Assembly: GCA_937880755.1 (NCBI GenBank)
Contig: CALGRX010000021.1
Coordinates: forward strand, 1 to 64,000
From: an uncultured Clostridia bacterium
Lineage (GTDB): Bacteria; Bacillota; Clostridia; Christensenellales; UBA3700
Length of the DNA: 64,000 nucleotides
Direction of reading: 5' to 3'
Below, piece by piece: positions 42,160 through 50,881 of the stretch. Position 1 is the stretch's first letter; each line of letters begins with the position of its first letter. Position numbers and translations under genes: made by a program. The notes below the pieces were generated by a model. That model was not told where the DNA came from, did not search any database, and was given only the letters and a program-made list of their open reading frames with translations.

Positions 42160-43695
42160 ATGAAATACATAATGGCGCACGACTTAGGCACAAGTTCGGA
42201 CAAGGCTGTCTTAGTGAGCTTTGAAGGCAAAATTATAGGCACCAAAGCAATACCGTATCCTACGTATTATCCGTCTCCCGCATTCGTGGAGCAAGACCCA
42301 ATGGACTATTGGAACGCCGCTTGTGAAGCTTCCAGACTGATAATGCAAGAGCACGAAATCAATCCCGAGGACGTAGAGGGCGTGGTATTTAGTACTCAAG
42401 CAATGGGCATTATCCCCGTTGACGATAGGGGCAACGTGTTGCATCCCAATATCACTTGGGTGGACGGCAGAGCGCAAAAACAAGCCGATTCGATAATGAA
42501 GAAATTGGGAGGTAAGACTATCTTTACAATGGTGGCAGGTACGCCTATTATGGGTAAGGACGTCATCGCCAAGCTCATTTGGCTCAAAGAAGAAAGACCC
42601 GACGTGTACAATCACACCAAGTATTTCTTGGACGTCAACGGCTTTATGAAATACAAGTGTACGGGCGAAATGGTTGCGGAACTGACGGGTGCGTCAAGCT
42701 ATGGTTTTGACCTCAAAAAGAAGGATTGGCTAGGCGTTTTGTCCTTGACGGGACTTGACATGAACAAGCTCCCTCCACTCGTCAAGAGTACCGACAAGAT
42801 AGGCAACGGTTTGACTGCCGAGGCCGCTAAGGCAATGGGACTAAAAGAAGGTACTTGCGTATTCGGCGGTTGCGACGACACTCAGTCGGCGGCAATCGGT
42901 AGCGGTATGAACGGCGACGGCGATATTCATATCTACCTCGGTACTTCGGCTTGGGTAGGCGCTACTAGCAAAACGCATACCAAATTCAAGAACGGCGCGG
43001 CGGCAATTCAGTCGGCAGATCCCGATATGAACCTCGTAGTAGGTATCACCGAGGCAGCGGGTAGCAATATCCAATGGCTGTGTGACCAATTCTTTAGTAG
43101 CGAACAAAAGCAGCTAGGCGACGGGATTTACTCGTATATGGACAAGGTGATAGAGTCTATACCACCGGGATCAGACCACCTCATATGCACTCCGTGGATG
43201 CTTGGCGAGAGATGCCCCGTAAGCTCGACCACAACTAGAGCAACGCTATTCAACATCACGCCCGAGCACACCAGAGAGCATCTTATGAGAGCAGTGTACG
43301 AGGGTATCGCATATAACCTCAGATGGATACTCGAAAACTTTAAGAGAGACTACAAGCTCAGCTGTAGAAAGTTTAGAATTATCGGTGGCGGTGCGTTGGA
43401 CGACGCGTGGATGCAAATAATTGCCGACGTGACGGGCGTTGAGTTCGCCATAGTGGACAATCCTCGTAACGCGGGCGCTTTGGGCGTGGCTGTCGTTGCC
43501 TTGATAGGACTTGGCGAGATACCGTCCTTTGCCGACGCCAAGAACTTCGTCAAAGAGACCAAAACTTATAGACCTAACGCTCAGAACCAACATATCTACA
43601 ACGAGTTGTTCCAAAACTATAAGGACGTATACTACAGCTTGAGAAAGGCTTACAAAAAAGCCAACAGCAGAAGATTTGAAGGAGGAGAAGAATGA
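42160..43695 (+). CDS. FGGY-family carbohydrate kinase
   Basis: 511 aa, two actin-like domains. The N-terminal phosphate loop AHDLGTSSDKAVL, the substrate Asp in TWVDGRAQ, GGCDDTQSAAIGSG and YLGTSAWVG (phosphate-2) and GGGALDDAWMQIIADVTG (adenosine site) place it near xylulokinases. It would phosphorylate a ketose or polyol. Shine-Dalgarno AGAGG; overlaps the next gene by 4 nt (ATGA). Sugar identity cannot be read from the sequence. Confidence 0.85.
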   Translation: MKYIMAHDLGTSSDKAVLVSFEGKIIGTKAIPYPTYYPSPAFVEQDPMDYWNAACEASRLIMQEHEINPEDVEGVVFSTQAMGIIPVDDRGNVLHPNITWVDGRAQKQADSIMKKLGGKTIFTMVAGTPIMGKDVIAKLIWLKEERPDVYNHTKYFLDVNGFMKYKCTGEMVAELTGASSYGFDLKKKDWLGVLSLTGLDMNKLPPLVKSTDKIGNGLTAEAAKAMGLKEGTCVFGGCDDTQSAAIGSGMNGDGDIHIYLGTSAWVGATSKTHTKFKNGAAAIQSADPDMNLVVGITEAAGSNIQWLCDQFFSSEQKQLGDGIYSYMDKVIESIPPGSDHLICTPWMLGERCPVSSTTTRATLFNITPEHTREHLMRAVYEGIAYNLRWILENFKRDYKLSCRKFRIIGGGALDDAWMQIIADVTGVEFAIVDNPRNAGALGVAVVALIGLGEIPSFADAKNFVKETKTYRPNAQNQHIYNELFQNYKDVYYSLRKAYKKANSRRFEGGEE

Positions 43696-44321
43696 AAAAC
43701 GAAAAAATCGTAGCTACTTTGGTAGAATATGCACATAAGCTCGCGGGAGAAAATGTGTGCGGTATTAAGGATATGATTGCCATGAGGAGCGGCAGTGCAA
43801 TGTACGTTACCAAGGCGAGCGCCAACTTTGCCTCACTTGTCGATAGCGACGTGGACGTCGTAGAGTTGGATAGGGCTGAGGGAGAGTACAAACTCTTTGC
43901 AGACGTCTTCAAGGCAAGAGAGGATATCAAGGCTGTTTGCCATTGTTATCCCGCTTGGATAGCTCCTCTTGCTAAGGTGGGTGCTACTATCCCTGCCGTG
44001 CTTGACGATATGGCGCAAATCGTCGGACCTACTTGCAAAACTAGCAAAAACGATAGCGCAAGCATTATCAAAACCCTCAAGGGAAGAAACTCGTGCCTCA
44101 TCAAAGAGGACGGTTGCCTAACTTCGGGTAGAACTATGGACGAGGCTTACACGTGCGTGCTCGTCTTGGACAAGGCGGCTCACTGCTACGTGTCTTCGGC
44201 GGTTATCGGCAAAAATAAAATCATCAACGGCTTGGAGGCAAGGTTGATGAGATTTGTCTACAAAGTAAAATACAGTAAGAAAAATCAAGAGAATCTAAAG
44301 AGCGCAGAGGGGGAAGTGTAA
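43692..44321 (+). CDS. Class II aldolase-fold protein with degenerate active site
   Basis: 209 aa, clearly of the class II aldolase/adducin fold (AVCHCYPAWIAPLAKVGATIP, then LIKEDGCLTSGRTMDEAYTCVLVLDKAAHCY). The zinc ligands are changed: the HxH of active members reads HCY here, and the NHG motif reads EDG. It is probably inactive and may pair with the intact aldolase encoded 1 nt downstream. A unique role as binding subunit is inference. Confidence 0.75.
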   Translation: MKNEKIVATLVEYAHKLAGENVCGIKDMIAMRSGSAMYVTKASANFASLVDSDVDVVELDRAEGEYKLFADVFKAREDIKAVCHCYPAWIAPLAKVGATIPAVLDDMAQIVGPTCKTSKNDSASIIKTLKGRNSCLIKEDGCLTSGRTMDEAYTCVLVLDKAAHCYVSSAVIGKNKIINGLEARLMRFVYKVKYSKKNQENLKSAEGEV

Positions 44322-44322
44322 T

Positions 44323-44979
44323 ATGGCATGGGACAAAGAAACGGAACTTAGACTACGTCAAGTTATCAAGGACAGCGGTGTAAATTTGCTCAAAGAAAAC
44401 CTCGTGCAAGGAACTTGGGGCAATACTGCGGTAAGATTGGACGAAGACCACATGTTGGTTACCCCTACGGGCTTGGATTATATAGCTCTGCAACCCGAGG
44501 ATATGCCCGTAGTGCAAATATCAGACCCTTCGATATGGAGCGACGGCAAAAAGCCTACTAGCGAAAGAAAGATACACGCAGCAATTATGATGGCAAGACC
44601 CGAGATAAACGCGACTATCCACTCGCACCCCGTATATTGCTCTATCCTCGCTTCGGCAAGAATTGAACTGCCGGTAATGAGTGACGAAATGCAAAGACTC
44701 GTGGGTGGCAGCGCAAGAGTGGGAGCATACGGACTCCCGGGTACCAAGACCCTCAAAAAGGGAACGGTGGAAGCTATGAACGGAAGAAACGCTTGCTTTA
44801 TGGCTAACCACGGCGTGTTCTGCGCAGGTAAGGATATGGACGAAGCCTTTGAAATAATCAGAATTATGGAAAAGAGCAGTTACGACTATATCAAAGAGCA
44901 AACATTGAAGGCAACGGGACAAACTACGTATAGTGACGAGTTGCTCTTCGATTACTTCGTGTTTAAGTACGGCAAATGA
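44323..44979 (+). CDS. Class II aldolase/epimerase family protein, intact zinc site
   Basis: 218 aa. Zinc ligands HSHP (TIHSHPVYC) and the NHG motif (FMANHGVFCAG) are present, as are GNTAVRL and TPTGLDY of the substrate loop. Family members are fuculose/rhamnulose-phosphate aldolases and ribulose-phosphate 4-epimerases; subtype is open. It would act on the product of the FGGY kinase. Overlaps mrnC by 4 nt, although mrnC belongs to another process. Confidence 0.85.
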   Translation: MAWDKETELRLRQVIKDSGVNLLKENLVQGTWGNTAVRLDEDHMLVTPTGLDYIALQPEDMPVVQISDPSIWSDGKKPTSERKIHAAIMMARPEINATIHSHPVYCSILASARIELPVMSDEMQRLVGGSARVGAYGLPGTKTLKKGTVEAMNGRNACFMANHGVFCAGKDMDEAFEIIRIMEKSSYDYIKEQTLKATGQTTYSDELLFDYFVFKYGK

Positions 44980-45374
44980 GTTTGCCGACGATAGACAATC
45001 CGCTTACGCCTAAGCAAGCAGCACAGATGAGTCCGCTTGCTTTGGCTTATATCGGCGATAGCGTACATACTCTCTACGTGAGGACGAAGCTATCGATTAG
45101 TACGGGTTGTAAACCCAATCAGTTGCACACTGCCGTGTCGGATATGGTTAAAGCCTCGGCGCAAGCGAGTAAAATGCAAGAAATATTGCCATTGCTGACT
45201 CAAGAAGAAGAGGAGATTTTTCACCGTGGGCGCAACGCCAAGGTGCATACCGTTGCCAAAAACGCAAGCGTTGCCGACTACAAGCAAGCCACGGGATTGG
45301 AGTGTCTCATCGGCTACCTCTACCTCGTAGGCAATAGCAAAAGAATAGAAGAATTGTTGAATATAGGAGGATAA
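44976..45374 (+). CDS. mrnC: Mini-ribonuclease III
   Basis: Processes the ends of 23S rRNA precursor; it is an RNase III catalytic domain without the RNA-binding domain. 132 aa with LALAYIGDSVHTLYVR (catalytic Asp), RGRNAKVHTVAKNASVADYKQATGLECLIGYLYL, the diagnostic C-terminal motif. ATG overlaps the aldolase stop. In B. subtilis mrnC lies near sigH, and here sigH is two genes downstream. Confidence 0.93.
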   Translation: MSLPTIDNPLTPKQAAQMSPLALAYIGDSVHTLYVRTKLSISTGCKPNQLHTAVSDMVKASAQASKMQEILPLLTQEEEEIFHRGRNAKVHTVAKNASVADYKQATGLECLIGYLYLVGNSKRIEELLNIGG

Positions 45375-45375
45375 A

Positions 45376-46119
45376 ATGGCACAAGTTAAGCCACAAGTGA
45401 CCTTGTTGAAATATACGCCCGACCCCGAGCAAACTATTGCTTTGGCGGCGAAATTGTGTTATAGCGACGCAACTATCGAGGACCTAAAAGACGGCGTGGA
45501 GAGCGGTGACGTATCCAAGTTTATCGCCCGTCTATCGTCCTTTGGACATATGTCGCCCTTTGAACACGCATCCTTTACCTTTGGTATCGAGGGCGTGTCG
45601 AGAGCGTTACTAGCTCAAATCACCCGTCATAGACTTGCAAGTTTTAGCGTCAAGTCGCAAAGATACGTTGCGGCGGGCAAAAACGTGGACGTATTCAATT
45701 ATATTATTCCGCCAAGCATAGAAGCCTTGGGAGAAGAAGCCGTCAAGAAATATCAAGACCAAATGGCTACCATGCAACAATGGTACAACGAATGGCAAGG
45801 CTTGCTGGGTGGTGACTGCGAAAAGTCCAACGAGGACGCTCGTTTCGTCTTGCCTAACGCCGCGGAAACCAAAATGGTGGTGACGATGAACGCAAGAGAG
45901 TTGCAACATTTCTTCCACCTAAGGTGCTGTAATAGAGCGCAGTGGGAGATAAGAGAAGTGGCTTGGCAAATGCTGGGACTAGTGTTGCAAGTTGCGCCTA
46001 ATATCTTTTGCACCAGCGGACCTAACTGCGTAGCGGGGGCTTGCACAGAGGGTGCTAAGTGTTGCGGAAAAGCTAAAGAAATGAGAGAAAAACAACAAGG
46101 ACTAAAGAATGGACAATAA
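45376..46119 (+). CDS. thyX: FAD-dependent thymidylate synthase ThyX
   Basis: It makes dTMP from dUMP using NADPH and FAD. The ThyX motif is RHRLASFSVKSQRY, with SPFEHASFTFGIEG upstream and NARELQHFFHLRCCNRAQWEIREVAW for the nucleotide site. 247 aa. A Cys-rich tail (CTSGPNCVAGACTEGAKCCGK) is common in clostridial ThyX. One nt after mrnC, overlapping sigH by 11. Confidence 0.95.
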   Translation: MAQVKPQVTLLKYTPDPEQTIALAAKLCYSDATIEDLKDGVESGDVSKFIARLSSFGHMSPFEHASFTFGIEGVSRALLAQITRHRLASFSVKSQRYVAAGKNVDVFNYIIPPSIEALGEEAVKKYQDQMATMQQWYNEWQGLLGGDCEKSNEDARFVLPNAAETKMVVTMNARELQHFFHLRCCNRAQWEIREVAWQMLGLVLQVAPNIFCTSGPNCVAGACTEGAKCCGKAKEMREKQQGLKNGQ

Positions 46120-46681
46120 TAGAGATTTAGTTCTTTTGCAAAAGATTAGAGAGGGCGACGATAGAGCGCTCGAAGAGTTGATGACTGCCTACAAAGGGGT
46201 CGTCAGTTCTTTGATGAGAGATTATTTTCTCAAGGGCGCGGACAAGGAGGACTTGTTCGAAGAAGGGTGGATAGGGCTGTATAAGGCAGTGTTGAGCTAC
46301 GACGCTCACAGCAACGTCAGCTTTTATACCTACGCTTGTTCGTGTATAAGAAACAAGCTCTTTGACGCTATCAAAAAGTATAACGCCGCCACTCACAATA
46401 CTCTCAACGAGAGCGTTGACATAACTCAAAGTAGCGAGATTGAGGACCACGGTCCGTCTATGGAAGAAAAGACTATGGAGAGACAAATCGTCGACTCGGT
46501 GATACAAGGCTTGAGCAAAGAGTTGAGCGAGCTGGAACAAAAGGTATTGCGACTCTATCTCGACGGCGAGTCGTACGGCGAGATTGCGTTGAAAGTGGGT
46601 AAAACCGAGAAATTCGTGGACAACACGCTACAAAAGATTAAACGAAAAATCAAGGTGCTGTCCAAAGGTTGGCTACAATAA
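46109..46681 (+). CDS. sigH: RNA polymerase sigma factor, SigH-like
   Basis: 190 aa with region 2 (LMRDYFLKGADKEDLFEEGWIGLYKAVLSYD, then FYTYACSCIRNKLFDAIKKYN) and region 4 (LSELEQKVLRLYLDGESYGEIALKVGKTEKFVDNTLQKIKRKIK). The RGDDRALEEL-type N-terminus and the mrnC-thyX-sigH setting match Clostridia SigH, the early sporulation sigma factor. Another small sigma-70 type cannot be excluded by sequence alone. Confidence 0.8.
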   Translation: MDNNRDLVLLQKIREGDDRALEELMTAYKGVVSSLMRDYFLKGADKEDLFEEGWIGLYKAVLSYDAHSNVSFYTYACSCIRNKLFDAIKKYNAATHNTLNESVDITQSSEIEDHGPSMEEKTMERQIVDSVIQGLSKELSELEQKVLRLYLDGESYGEIALKVGKTEKFVDNTLQKIKRKIKVLSKGWLQ

Positions 46682-46915
46682 AAGCCACAAAGCTAAAAAA
46701 TTAGTTTTCTATAATATTTTGTGTATAAGAAAAGCACACTACGTTTCGCAACCGCGAAGTATAGTGTGCTATACCATTATATCTTACAAAAACCGAGCGA
46801 AAGGCCAAAAATCTTAACGACGCATTACTTGGTAGGCGACGGGCAAGTTGCAATTCACACTTGCAACGGCGTAATGTTGACTAGTACAACGTTTTGTCAC
46901 AAACGGGACGTTTTT
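46682..46915. other. Gap with a 17-bp imperfect hairpin
   Basis: No gene is seen. Arms 46733-46749 and 46754-46770 pair over 17 bp with one or two mismatched pairs and a 4-nt loop (AACC). No T run follows, so it is not a standard terminator. Near 46895 a G-T-rich hairpin (CGTTTTG/CGGGACG) is followed by eight T and could terminate sigH. Confidence 0.5.
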
Positions 46916-47929
46916 TTATTTTTGTAGATACGTATTGACTTTTTCGATAGTTTCGGCAGTAATTCTATTGACCTTGTCGAAGTCTACCGACGGGATATAA
47001 ATCTTTTCTATCTCGGCGTGGAGGGCTTTGGCTCTTTGCAGTTGCCCTACAGCCCAATCTATGAGTCTACGCTCCGAGAGTTGTAGAGAGTAGACGTCTG
47101 GCTCGCTTGGAAGAAAAGCCGACGCGTCGATGATTGCTTCGTCGCTTGCTGAAAAGTTGGGATTGGTGGATATTACTCTGTCTGCAAAAACCAAGTCGCA
47201 AACTACGCTTGGATTGAGTGGGGAATAAAAGACTTGATACTTGATTCCTTGTACGTCCGCCAAGGCTTTGATTGTGTCCAGAATGATATGGCAGGCGTAG
47301 CGATTGCCTACTAGGCGATAGAGCTTTTTGGAGAACTTGCAAGGGAGATAAACTTCGCCGAGCGAGGTGATTGCGTAGCCGAACAGTGCGCGCTTACGAG
47401 AACAATCTGCACCTTCGATAAGGCGGTGCGACAGTGAAAGTACGGCTGAATAGTCAATCTTGTCCTTGGTCATTCGGTACGTAGCGTCAAATATTTTTCC
47501 CGCCGAGGCAATGGCGTCGCCGGCATAGCGATAGCAGTCGGATTTGTCCTTATTTAGACCTACGAGCTTGGATTTTTGACCTTGCAAAACCTTGTAGTCT
47601 AGGCAGGTGGACAGGTCTATAGTCCAATCGGTGCAACATACGTACTTGCTCTCAACGACGTGGGGCGCAGTGCCGTCTACCATTGCAATGCTTTTATCAG
47701 GGAGAGCTATTCCGTCTAGGCTGTCGGTATCGGCAGAGCATCTAAAATACTCAATCTCGTATCTATCTTGGAGAGAAATGGCGATTTTTTTGAGCATTGT
47801 ACTCTTTCCTACGCCCGAACCGCCTTTGACTACGAAGAAAGCCGTGCAATTATCTCTATCTACGATGCCGTCGTAGAGATTGACGAATCCGCGAGAAGTG
47901 GTTGCGCCTGCAAAAAAAGAGTTTTCCAT
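46916..47929 (-). CDS. P-loop ATPase of the PRK06851-like family
   Basis: 337 aa. VVKGGSGVGKSTMLKKIA is a Walker A motif; FRCSADTDSLDGIALPDKSIAMVDGTAPHV is the block I recall from an uncharacterised Firmicutes ATPase family often found in spore formers. Start ATG 47929, 6 nt after GAGGTG; longer in-frame readings would cover that ribosome site. It is divergent from dpaA with only 72 bp between. Role unknown. Confidence 0.65.
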   Translation of the reverse strand: MENSFFAGATTSRGFVNLYDGIVDRDNCTAFFVVKGGSGVGKSTMLKKIAISLQDRYEIEYFRCSADTDSLDGIALPDKSIAMVDGTAPHVVESKYVCCTDWTIDLSTCLDYKVLQGQKSKLVGLNKDKSDCYRYAGDAIASAGKIFDATYRMTKDKIDYSAVLSLSHRLIEGADCSRKRALFGYAITSLGEVYLPCKFSKKLYRLVGNRYACHIILDTIKALADVQGIKYQVFYSPLNPSVVCDLVFADRVISTNPNFSASDEAIIDASAFLPSEPDVYSLQLSERRLIDWAVGQLQRAKALHAEIEKIYIPSVDFDKVNRITAETIEKVNTYLQK

Positions 47930-48001
47930 AGAACACCTCACAACAAAAATTCATATATCTAAGTATATTGCAATTGCGCAATAAATATGAAAACAGGGTG
48001 A

Positions 48002-48760
48002 ATGATGGAAGATTTGATGGTGGTGGACGTCGTAGACCAACGAAGTCGATTGGCTAAAGAGTTGTTGGAACAAGAGTGCGAAACGATTACACTCAAAGAA
48101 TATCTTGACCTCTCAAGCGATAGAGCTGCCAAGATTATTCTGTCAGTATCGTCAAAGTTGCAGGTTGACGACGTCGATAATATTGCACTGGGAAGCAAAG
48201 TCTTCTACTTTTTTATCGACGGCAAGGTTGAGAAAAGACTGACGGCCAAGGGGTGCGAGTGCGTGCCTATTTTGCGATTGCCGTTCTTTGGTCAAGAAAA
48301 CAGCTATTTGACGGCGGAAGGAAGCCTAAAATATATAATCGACAACACGGATAAGTGCCTAAGAGATATGACGTTCGGAGTGATCGGGTGGGGAAAACTT
48401 GCCAAATTCATGGCGGAAGTATTGCAAAAGTTTGGTAGCCAAATCATAGTGATAACTTGCTCGAGAGAGGACAAAAATCCAACCGTCGTAGGATATAGGA
48501 ACGTTTCTTGGAAAGAGTGCGATTATACGCAATTCGATTGTATAATCAACACCGTGCCGAGTAGACTGTTTGAGGTCAATCCGCCTGTCAAAAAGGGCGT
48601 CTTCGTGTTGGAGCTGGCTAGCAAGGTATATCCCTTCGACTACGACGATTGGTCGAATAAGGGAGTCAATTATCTTATTGCCTCATCGGTACCGTCCAAG
48701 ACCTGCCCATTGTCCGCCGCACGGCTTTTGTGCGACGCGGTACTGTCCTATTCACCCTGA
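48002..48760 (+). CDS. dpaA: Dipicolinate synthase subunit A
   Basis: With DpaB it makes dipicolinic acid, the spore-core chelator, in the mother cell. 252 aa. The C-terminal half has a Rossmann fold (MTFGVIGWGKLAKFMAEVLQKFGSQIIVITC), then FDCIINTVPSRLFE and the conserved LELASKVYPFD. N-terminal domain is short and diverged compared with the about 297-aa Bacillus protein. Followed 12 nt later by dpaB. Two ATGs (48002, 48005) are adjacent; AGGGTG lies upstream. Confidence 0.85.
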   Translation: MMEDLMVVDVVDQRSRLAKELLEQECETITLKEYLDLSSDRAAKIILSVSSKLQVDDVDNIALGSKVFYFFIDGKVEKRLTAKGCECVPILRLPFFGQENSYLTAEGSLKYIIDNTDKCLRDMTFGVIGWGKLAKFMAEVLQKFGSQIIVITCSREDKNPTVVGYRNVSWKECDYTQFDCIINTVPSRLFEVNPPVKKGVFVLELASKVYPFDYDDWSNKGVNYLIASSVPSKTCPLSAARLLCDAVLSYSP

Positions 48761-48772
48761 CAAGGAGAGATT

Positions 48773-49357
48773 ATGGACCTGACGGGTAAAAAAATCGGCG
48801 TGGCAATTACGGGTTCGTTTTGCACCTTGTCACGTTGTTTGAATATGATACGACAATTAGTAGATACGGGCTGTGACGTAACACCGATTTTTTCGGAAAA
48901 GGTAGCGAGCACCGACACGAGGTTTTTCCTAGCCACCGACTTTTGGAATAGGGTGGTGGAGCTGACGGGAAAGAGCCCCATAACCGATATAGTGGGCGCA
49001 GAGCCGATAGGACCAAAGAAAATGTTCGACGTGCTGTTGGTTGCTCCGTGTACGGGCAATACTCTTGCTAAGCTGGCTAACTCTATGACCGACGGCGCGG
49101 TGACAATGGCGTGCAAGGCGCATTTGCGCAACGATAGACCGCTCGTGATTGCCGTGTCAACCAACGACGGACTGAGCGGAAGCGCAAAGAATATAGGCAA
49201 ATTGCTCAATTATCGCAACGTGTACTTCGTACCGTTCGGGCAAGACGACCCTATCAAAAAGGCTCGGTCTTTGGTAGCGGACTTTGAAAAAGTAGTGCCG
49301 ACGTTAGAAAAGGCGCTAGACGGAGAACAAATTCAGCCCATCATCGTGGCGAAATAA
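48773..49357 (+). CDS. dpaB: Dipicolinate synthase subunit B (flavoprotein)
   Basis: 194 aa, flavoprotein fold as in Dfp/UbiX. KIGVAITGSFCTLSRC starts the FMN site; LLVAPCTGNTLAKLANSMTDGAVTMACKAHLRNDRPLVIAVSTNDGL is diagnostic for SpoVFB. Shine-Dalgarno AAGGAGAG. Ends before a strong terminator hairpin. The same frame continues open for 52 codons beyond the stop. Confidence 0.93.
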   Translation: MDLTGKKIGVAITGSFCTLSRCLNMIRQLVDTGCDVTPIFSEKVASTDTRFFLATDFWNRVVELTGKSPITDIVGAEPIGPKKMFDVLLVAPCTGNTLAKLANSMTDGAVTMACKAHLRNDRPLVIAVSTNDGLSGSAKNIGKLLNYRNVYFVPFGQDDPIKKARSLVADFEKVVPTLEKALDGEQIQPIIVAK

Positions 49358-49360
49358 ACA

Positions 49361-49389
49361 AATCCACTCGTAATTCGAGTGGATTTTTT
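49361..49389 (+). terminator. Terminator of dpaAB
   Basis: Perfect 10-bp stem AATCCACTCG/CGAGTGGATT, loop TAATT, then TTTTA. Confidence 0.85.
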
Positions 49390-49516
49390 AGGCGTAAAAA
49401 TTGCCAAAATCGGAAAATGCAAGAGTTGCTTGCGTGAATGCAAGAAACTCTTGCGCGACTTGGAGAATGACGTACGGGCGTTGCTCGACGAGATAGTAAG
49501 TAAAGTCAACGGGTAG
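49379..49516 (+). CDS. Possible 45-aa small protein in frame after dpaB
   Basis: GTG 49379 opens a frame (FLGVKIAKIGKCKSCLRECK and a charged helix) that ends at TAG 49514-49516, 12 nt before a strong terminator. Codon use resembles real genes. It is in the frame of dpaB, 21 nt past its stop. There is no ribosome site and the GTG lies in a terminator arm, so it may be a remnant. Confidence 0.25.
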   Translation: MDFLGVKIAKIGKCKSCLRECKKLLRDLENDVRALLDEIVSKVNG

Positions 49517-49527
49517 CAAACGCTATG

Positions 49528-49556
49528 GAGCAACCGCAAGGTTGCTCTTTTTTTTT
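49528..49556 (+). terminator. Strong terminator
   Basis: Stem GAGCAACC/GGTTGCTC, tetraloop GCAA, then a run of nine T. No recognised gene ends here except the small frame at 49379. The interval 49557-49681 shows no gene. Confidence 0.88.
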
Positions 49557-49681
49557 CACTCAAACTGCGGATGGAGTAAAAGTAAGGAATTGACGAAGTA
49601 AGTATTTGATTAGAGATAAAGGTGTTTTACTTTGAAACGAAAAAGATATATAATAAAAGCAGAAAGTAATAGAGGTGGTTT

Positions 49682-50881
49682 ATGATAAAACAAACCGTAT
49701 CACAAGATATATTTTACGTAGGAGCAAGCGATAGAAGAATTAAGCTTTTTGAAAATATCTATCCTCTGGATATAGGCGTAAGCTACAACAGCTATCTCAT
49801 CGCAGGAGAAAAGACGGCGCTGCTCGATAGCGTGGACGACGCGGCGGGTAGAGTATTTTTGCAAAAGGTCAAGGACGCGCTTGACGGTAGGGACTTGGAT
49901 TATTTTATCGTCAACCACATGGAGCCCGACCACTGCGCGTGCATAGAGGACGTGATGAGTGTTTTTCCAAGCGTCACTCTCGTCACCAACAACAAGGCTG
50001 CGATGATGATGCAAGAATACTTTGGTTGCGATTGGGCGGAGAGAAGAATTATTGTCAAAGACAACGACACCTTGAGCCTCGGCAATCACGAGTTGAAATT
50101 CGTCTTCGCACCTATGGTGCATTGGCCGGAAGTCATGATGACTTTGGATACGACGACGGGGATTTTGTTCTCTGCCGACGCATTCGGTACTTTCGGTGCG
50201 CTCAACGGCAATATCTTTGCCGACCGAGCCTACAAGGGCGACGAGTGGCAAGCAGAGTCGAGAAGATACTATACCAATATCGTGGGTAAGTACGGCGTAC
50301 AAGTAAAAAACGCTCTCGCAAAACTGTCGGGCGCGGATATCAAAATGCTTGCGCCTCTCCACGGACCTATTTGGAGAAAGGATATAGAAAAAGTACTCGA
50401 CAAGTACGTCAAATGGAGTGCCTATCAATGCGAGGACAAAGAGGTAGTATTGATATACGGCTCGATATACGGACATACCGCCGAGGCGGTGGATAAGCTT
50501 GCCACGCAGTTGGACAACCTTGGCGTCAGCAACTTGAAGGTGTACGATGCCTCAAACGTTGACGTGTCTTATCTGGTGGCGGAGAGCTTTAGATGTTCGC
50601 ATATAGTAGTTGCTTCGTCGACCTACAACGGTGCTATATTCACGCCGATAGAGAGATATCTTAGCGAGATCATCTCTCGCAATCTCCAAAATCGCACCGT
50701 AGCTATAGTAGAAAACGGAACTTGGTCGGCGATTAGCGGTAATTTGATAGCCAAAGAATTGGAAAAGATGAAGAATATCACCTTGCTAGGCAACAGGGTG
50801 TCTATCAGGGCGTCAACAAGCGAGCAAAACTTGGAATCGATTAAGGCTTTGGCGGAGGAAATATGCGAGAGCTTGAAGTAA
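49682..50881 (+). CDS. Flavodiiron protein (FprA, A-type)
   Basis: It reduces O2 to water (and in some species NO to N2O) in anaerobes. The metallo-lactamase domain holds the di-iron ligands HMEPDH (79-84), PMVHWPE, SADAFG and PLHGPIWR; the flavodoxin domain starts at about 255 with YGSIYGHTAEA and binds FMN. 399 aa, the standard two-domain size. Shine-Dalgarno GAGGTGG. Overlaps the AlkD-like gene by 19 nt. The rubredoxin it needs could be the fusion protein at 24693. Confidence 0.93.
   Translation: MIKQTVSQDIFYVGASDRRIKLFENIYPLDIGVSYNSYLIAGEKTALLDSVDDAAGRVFLQKVKDALDGRDLDYFIVNHMEPDHCACIEDVMSVFPSVTLVTNNKAAMMMQEYFGCDWAERRIIVKDNDTLSLGNHELKFVFAPMVHWPEVMMTLDTTTGILFSADAFGTFGALNGNIFADRAYKGDEWQAESRRYYTNIVGKYGVQVKNALAKLSGADIKMLAPLHGPIWRKDIEKVLDKYVKWSAYQCEDKEVVLIYGSIYGHTAEAVDKLATQLDNLGVSNLKVYDASNVDVSYLVAESFRCSHIVVASSTYNGAIFTPIERYLSEIISRNLQNRTVAIVENGTWSAISGNLIAKELEKMKNITLLGNRVSIRASTSEQNLESIKALAEEICESLK

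Noticed and set aside
41234..42193. 319-codon minus-strand frame
   Set aside because: Antisense of the class III aminotransferase, whose PLP motifs are all intact on the plus strand.
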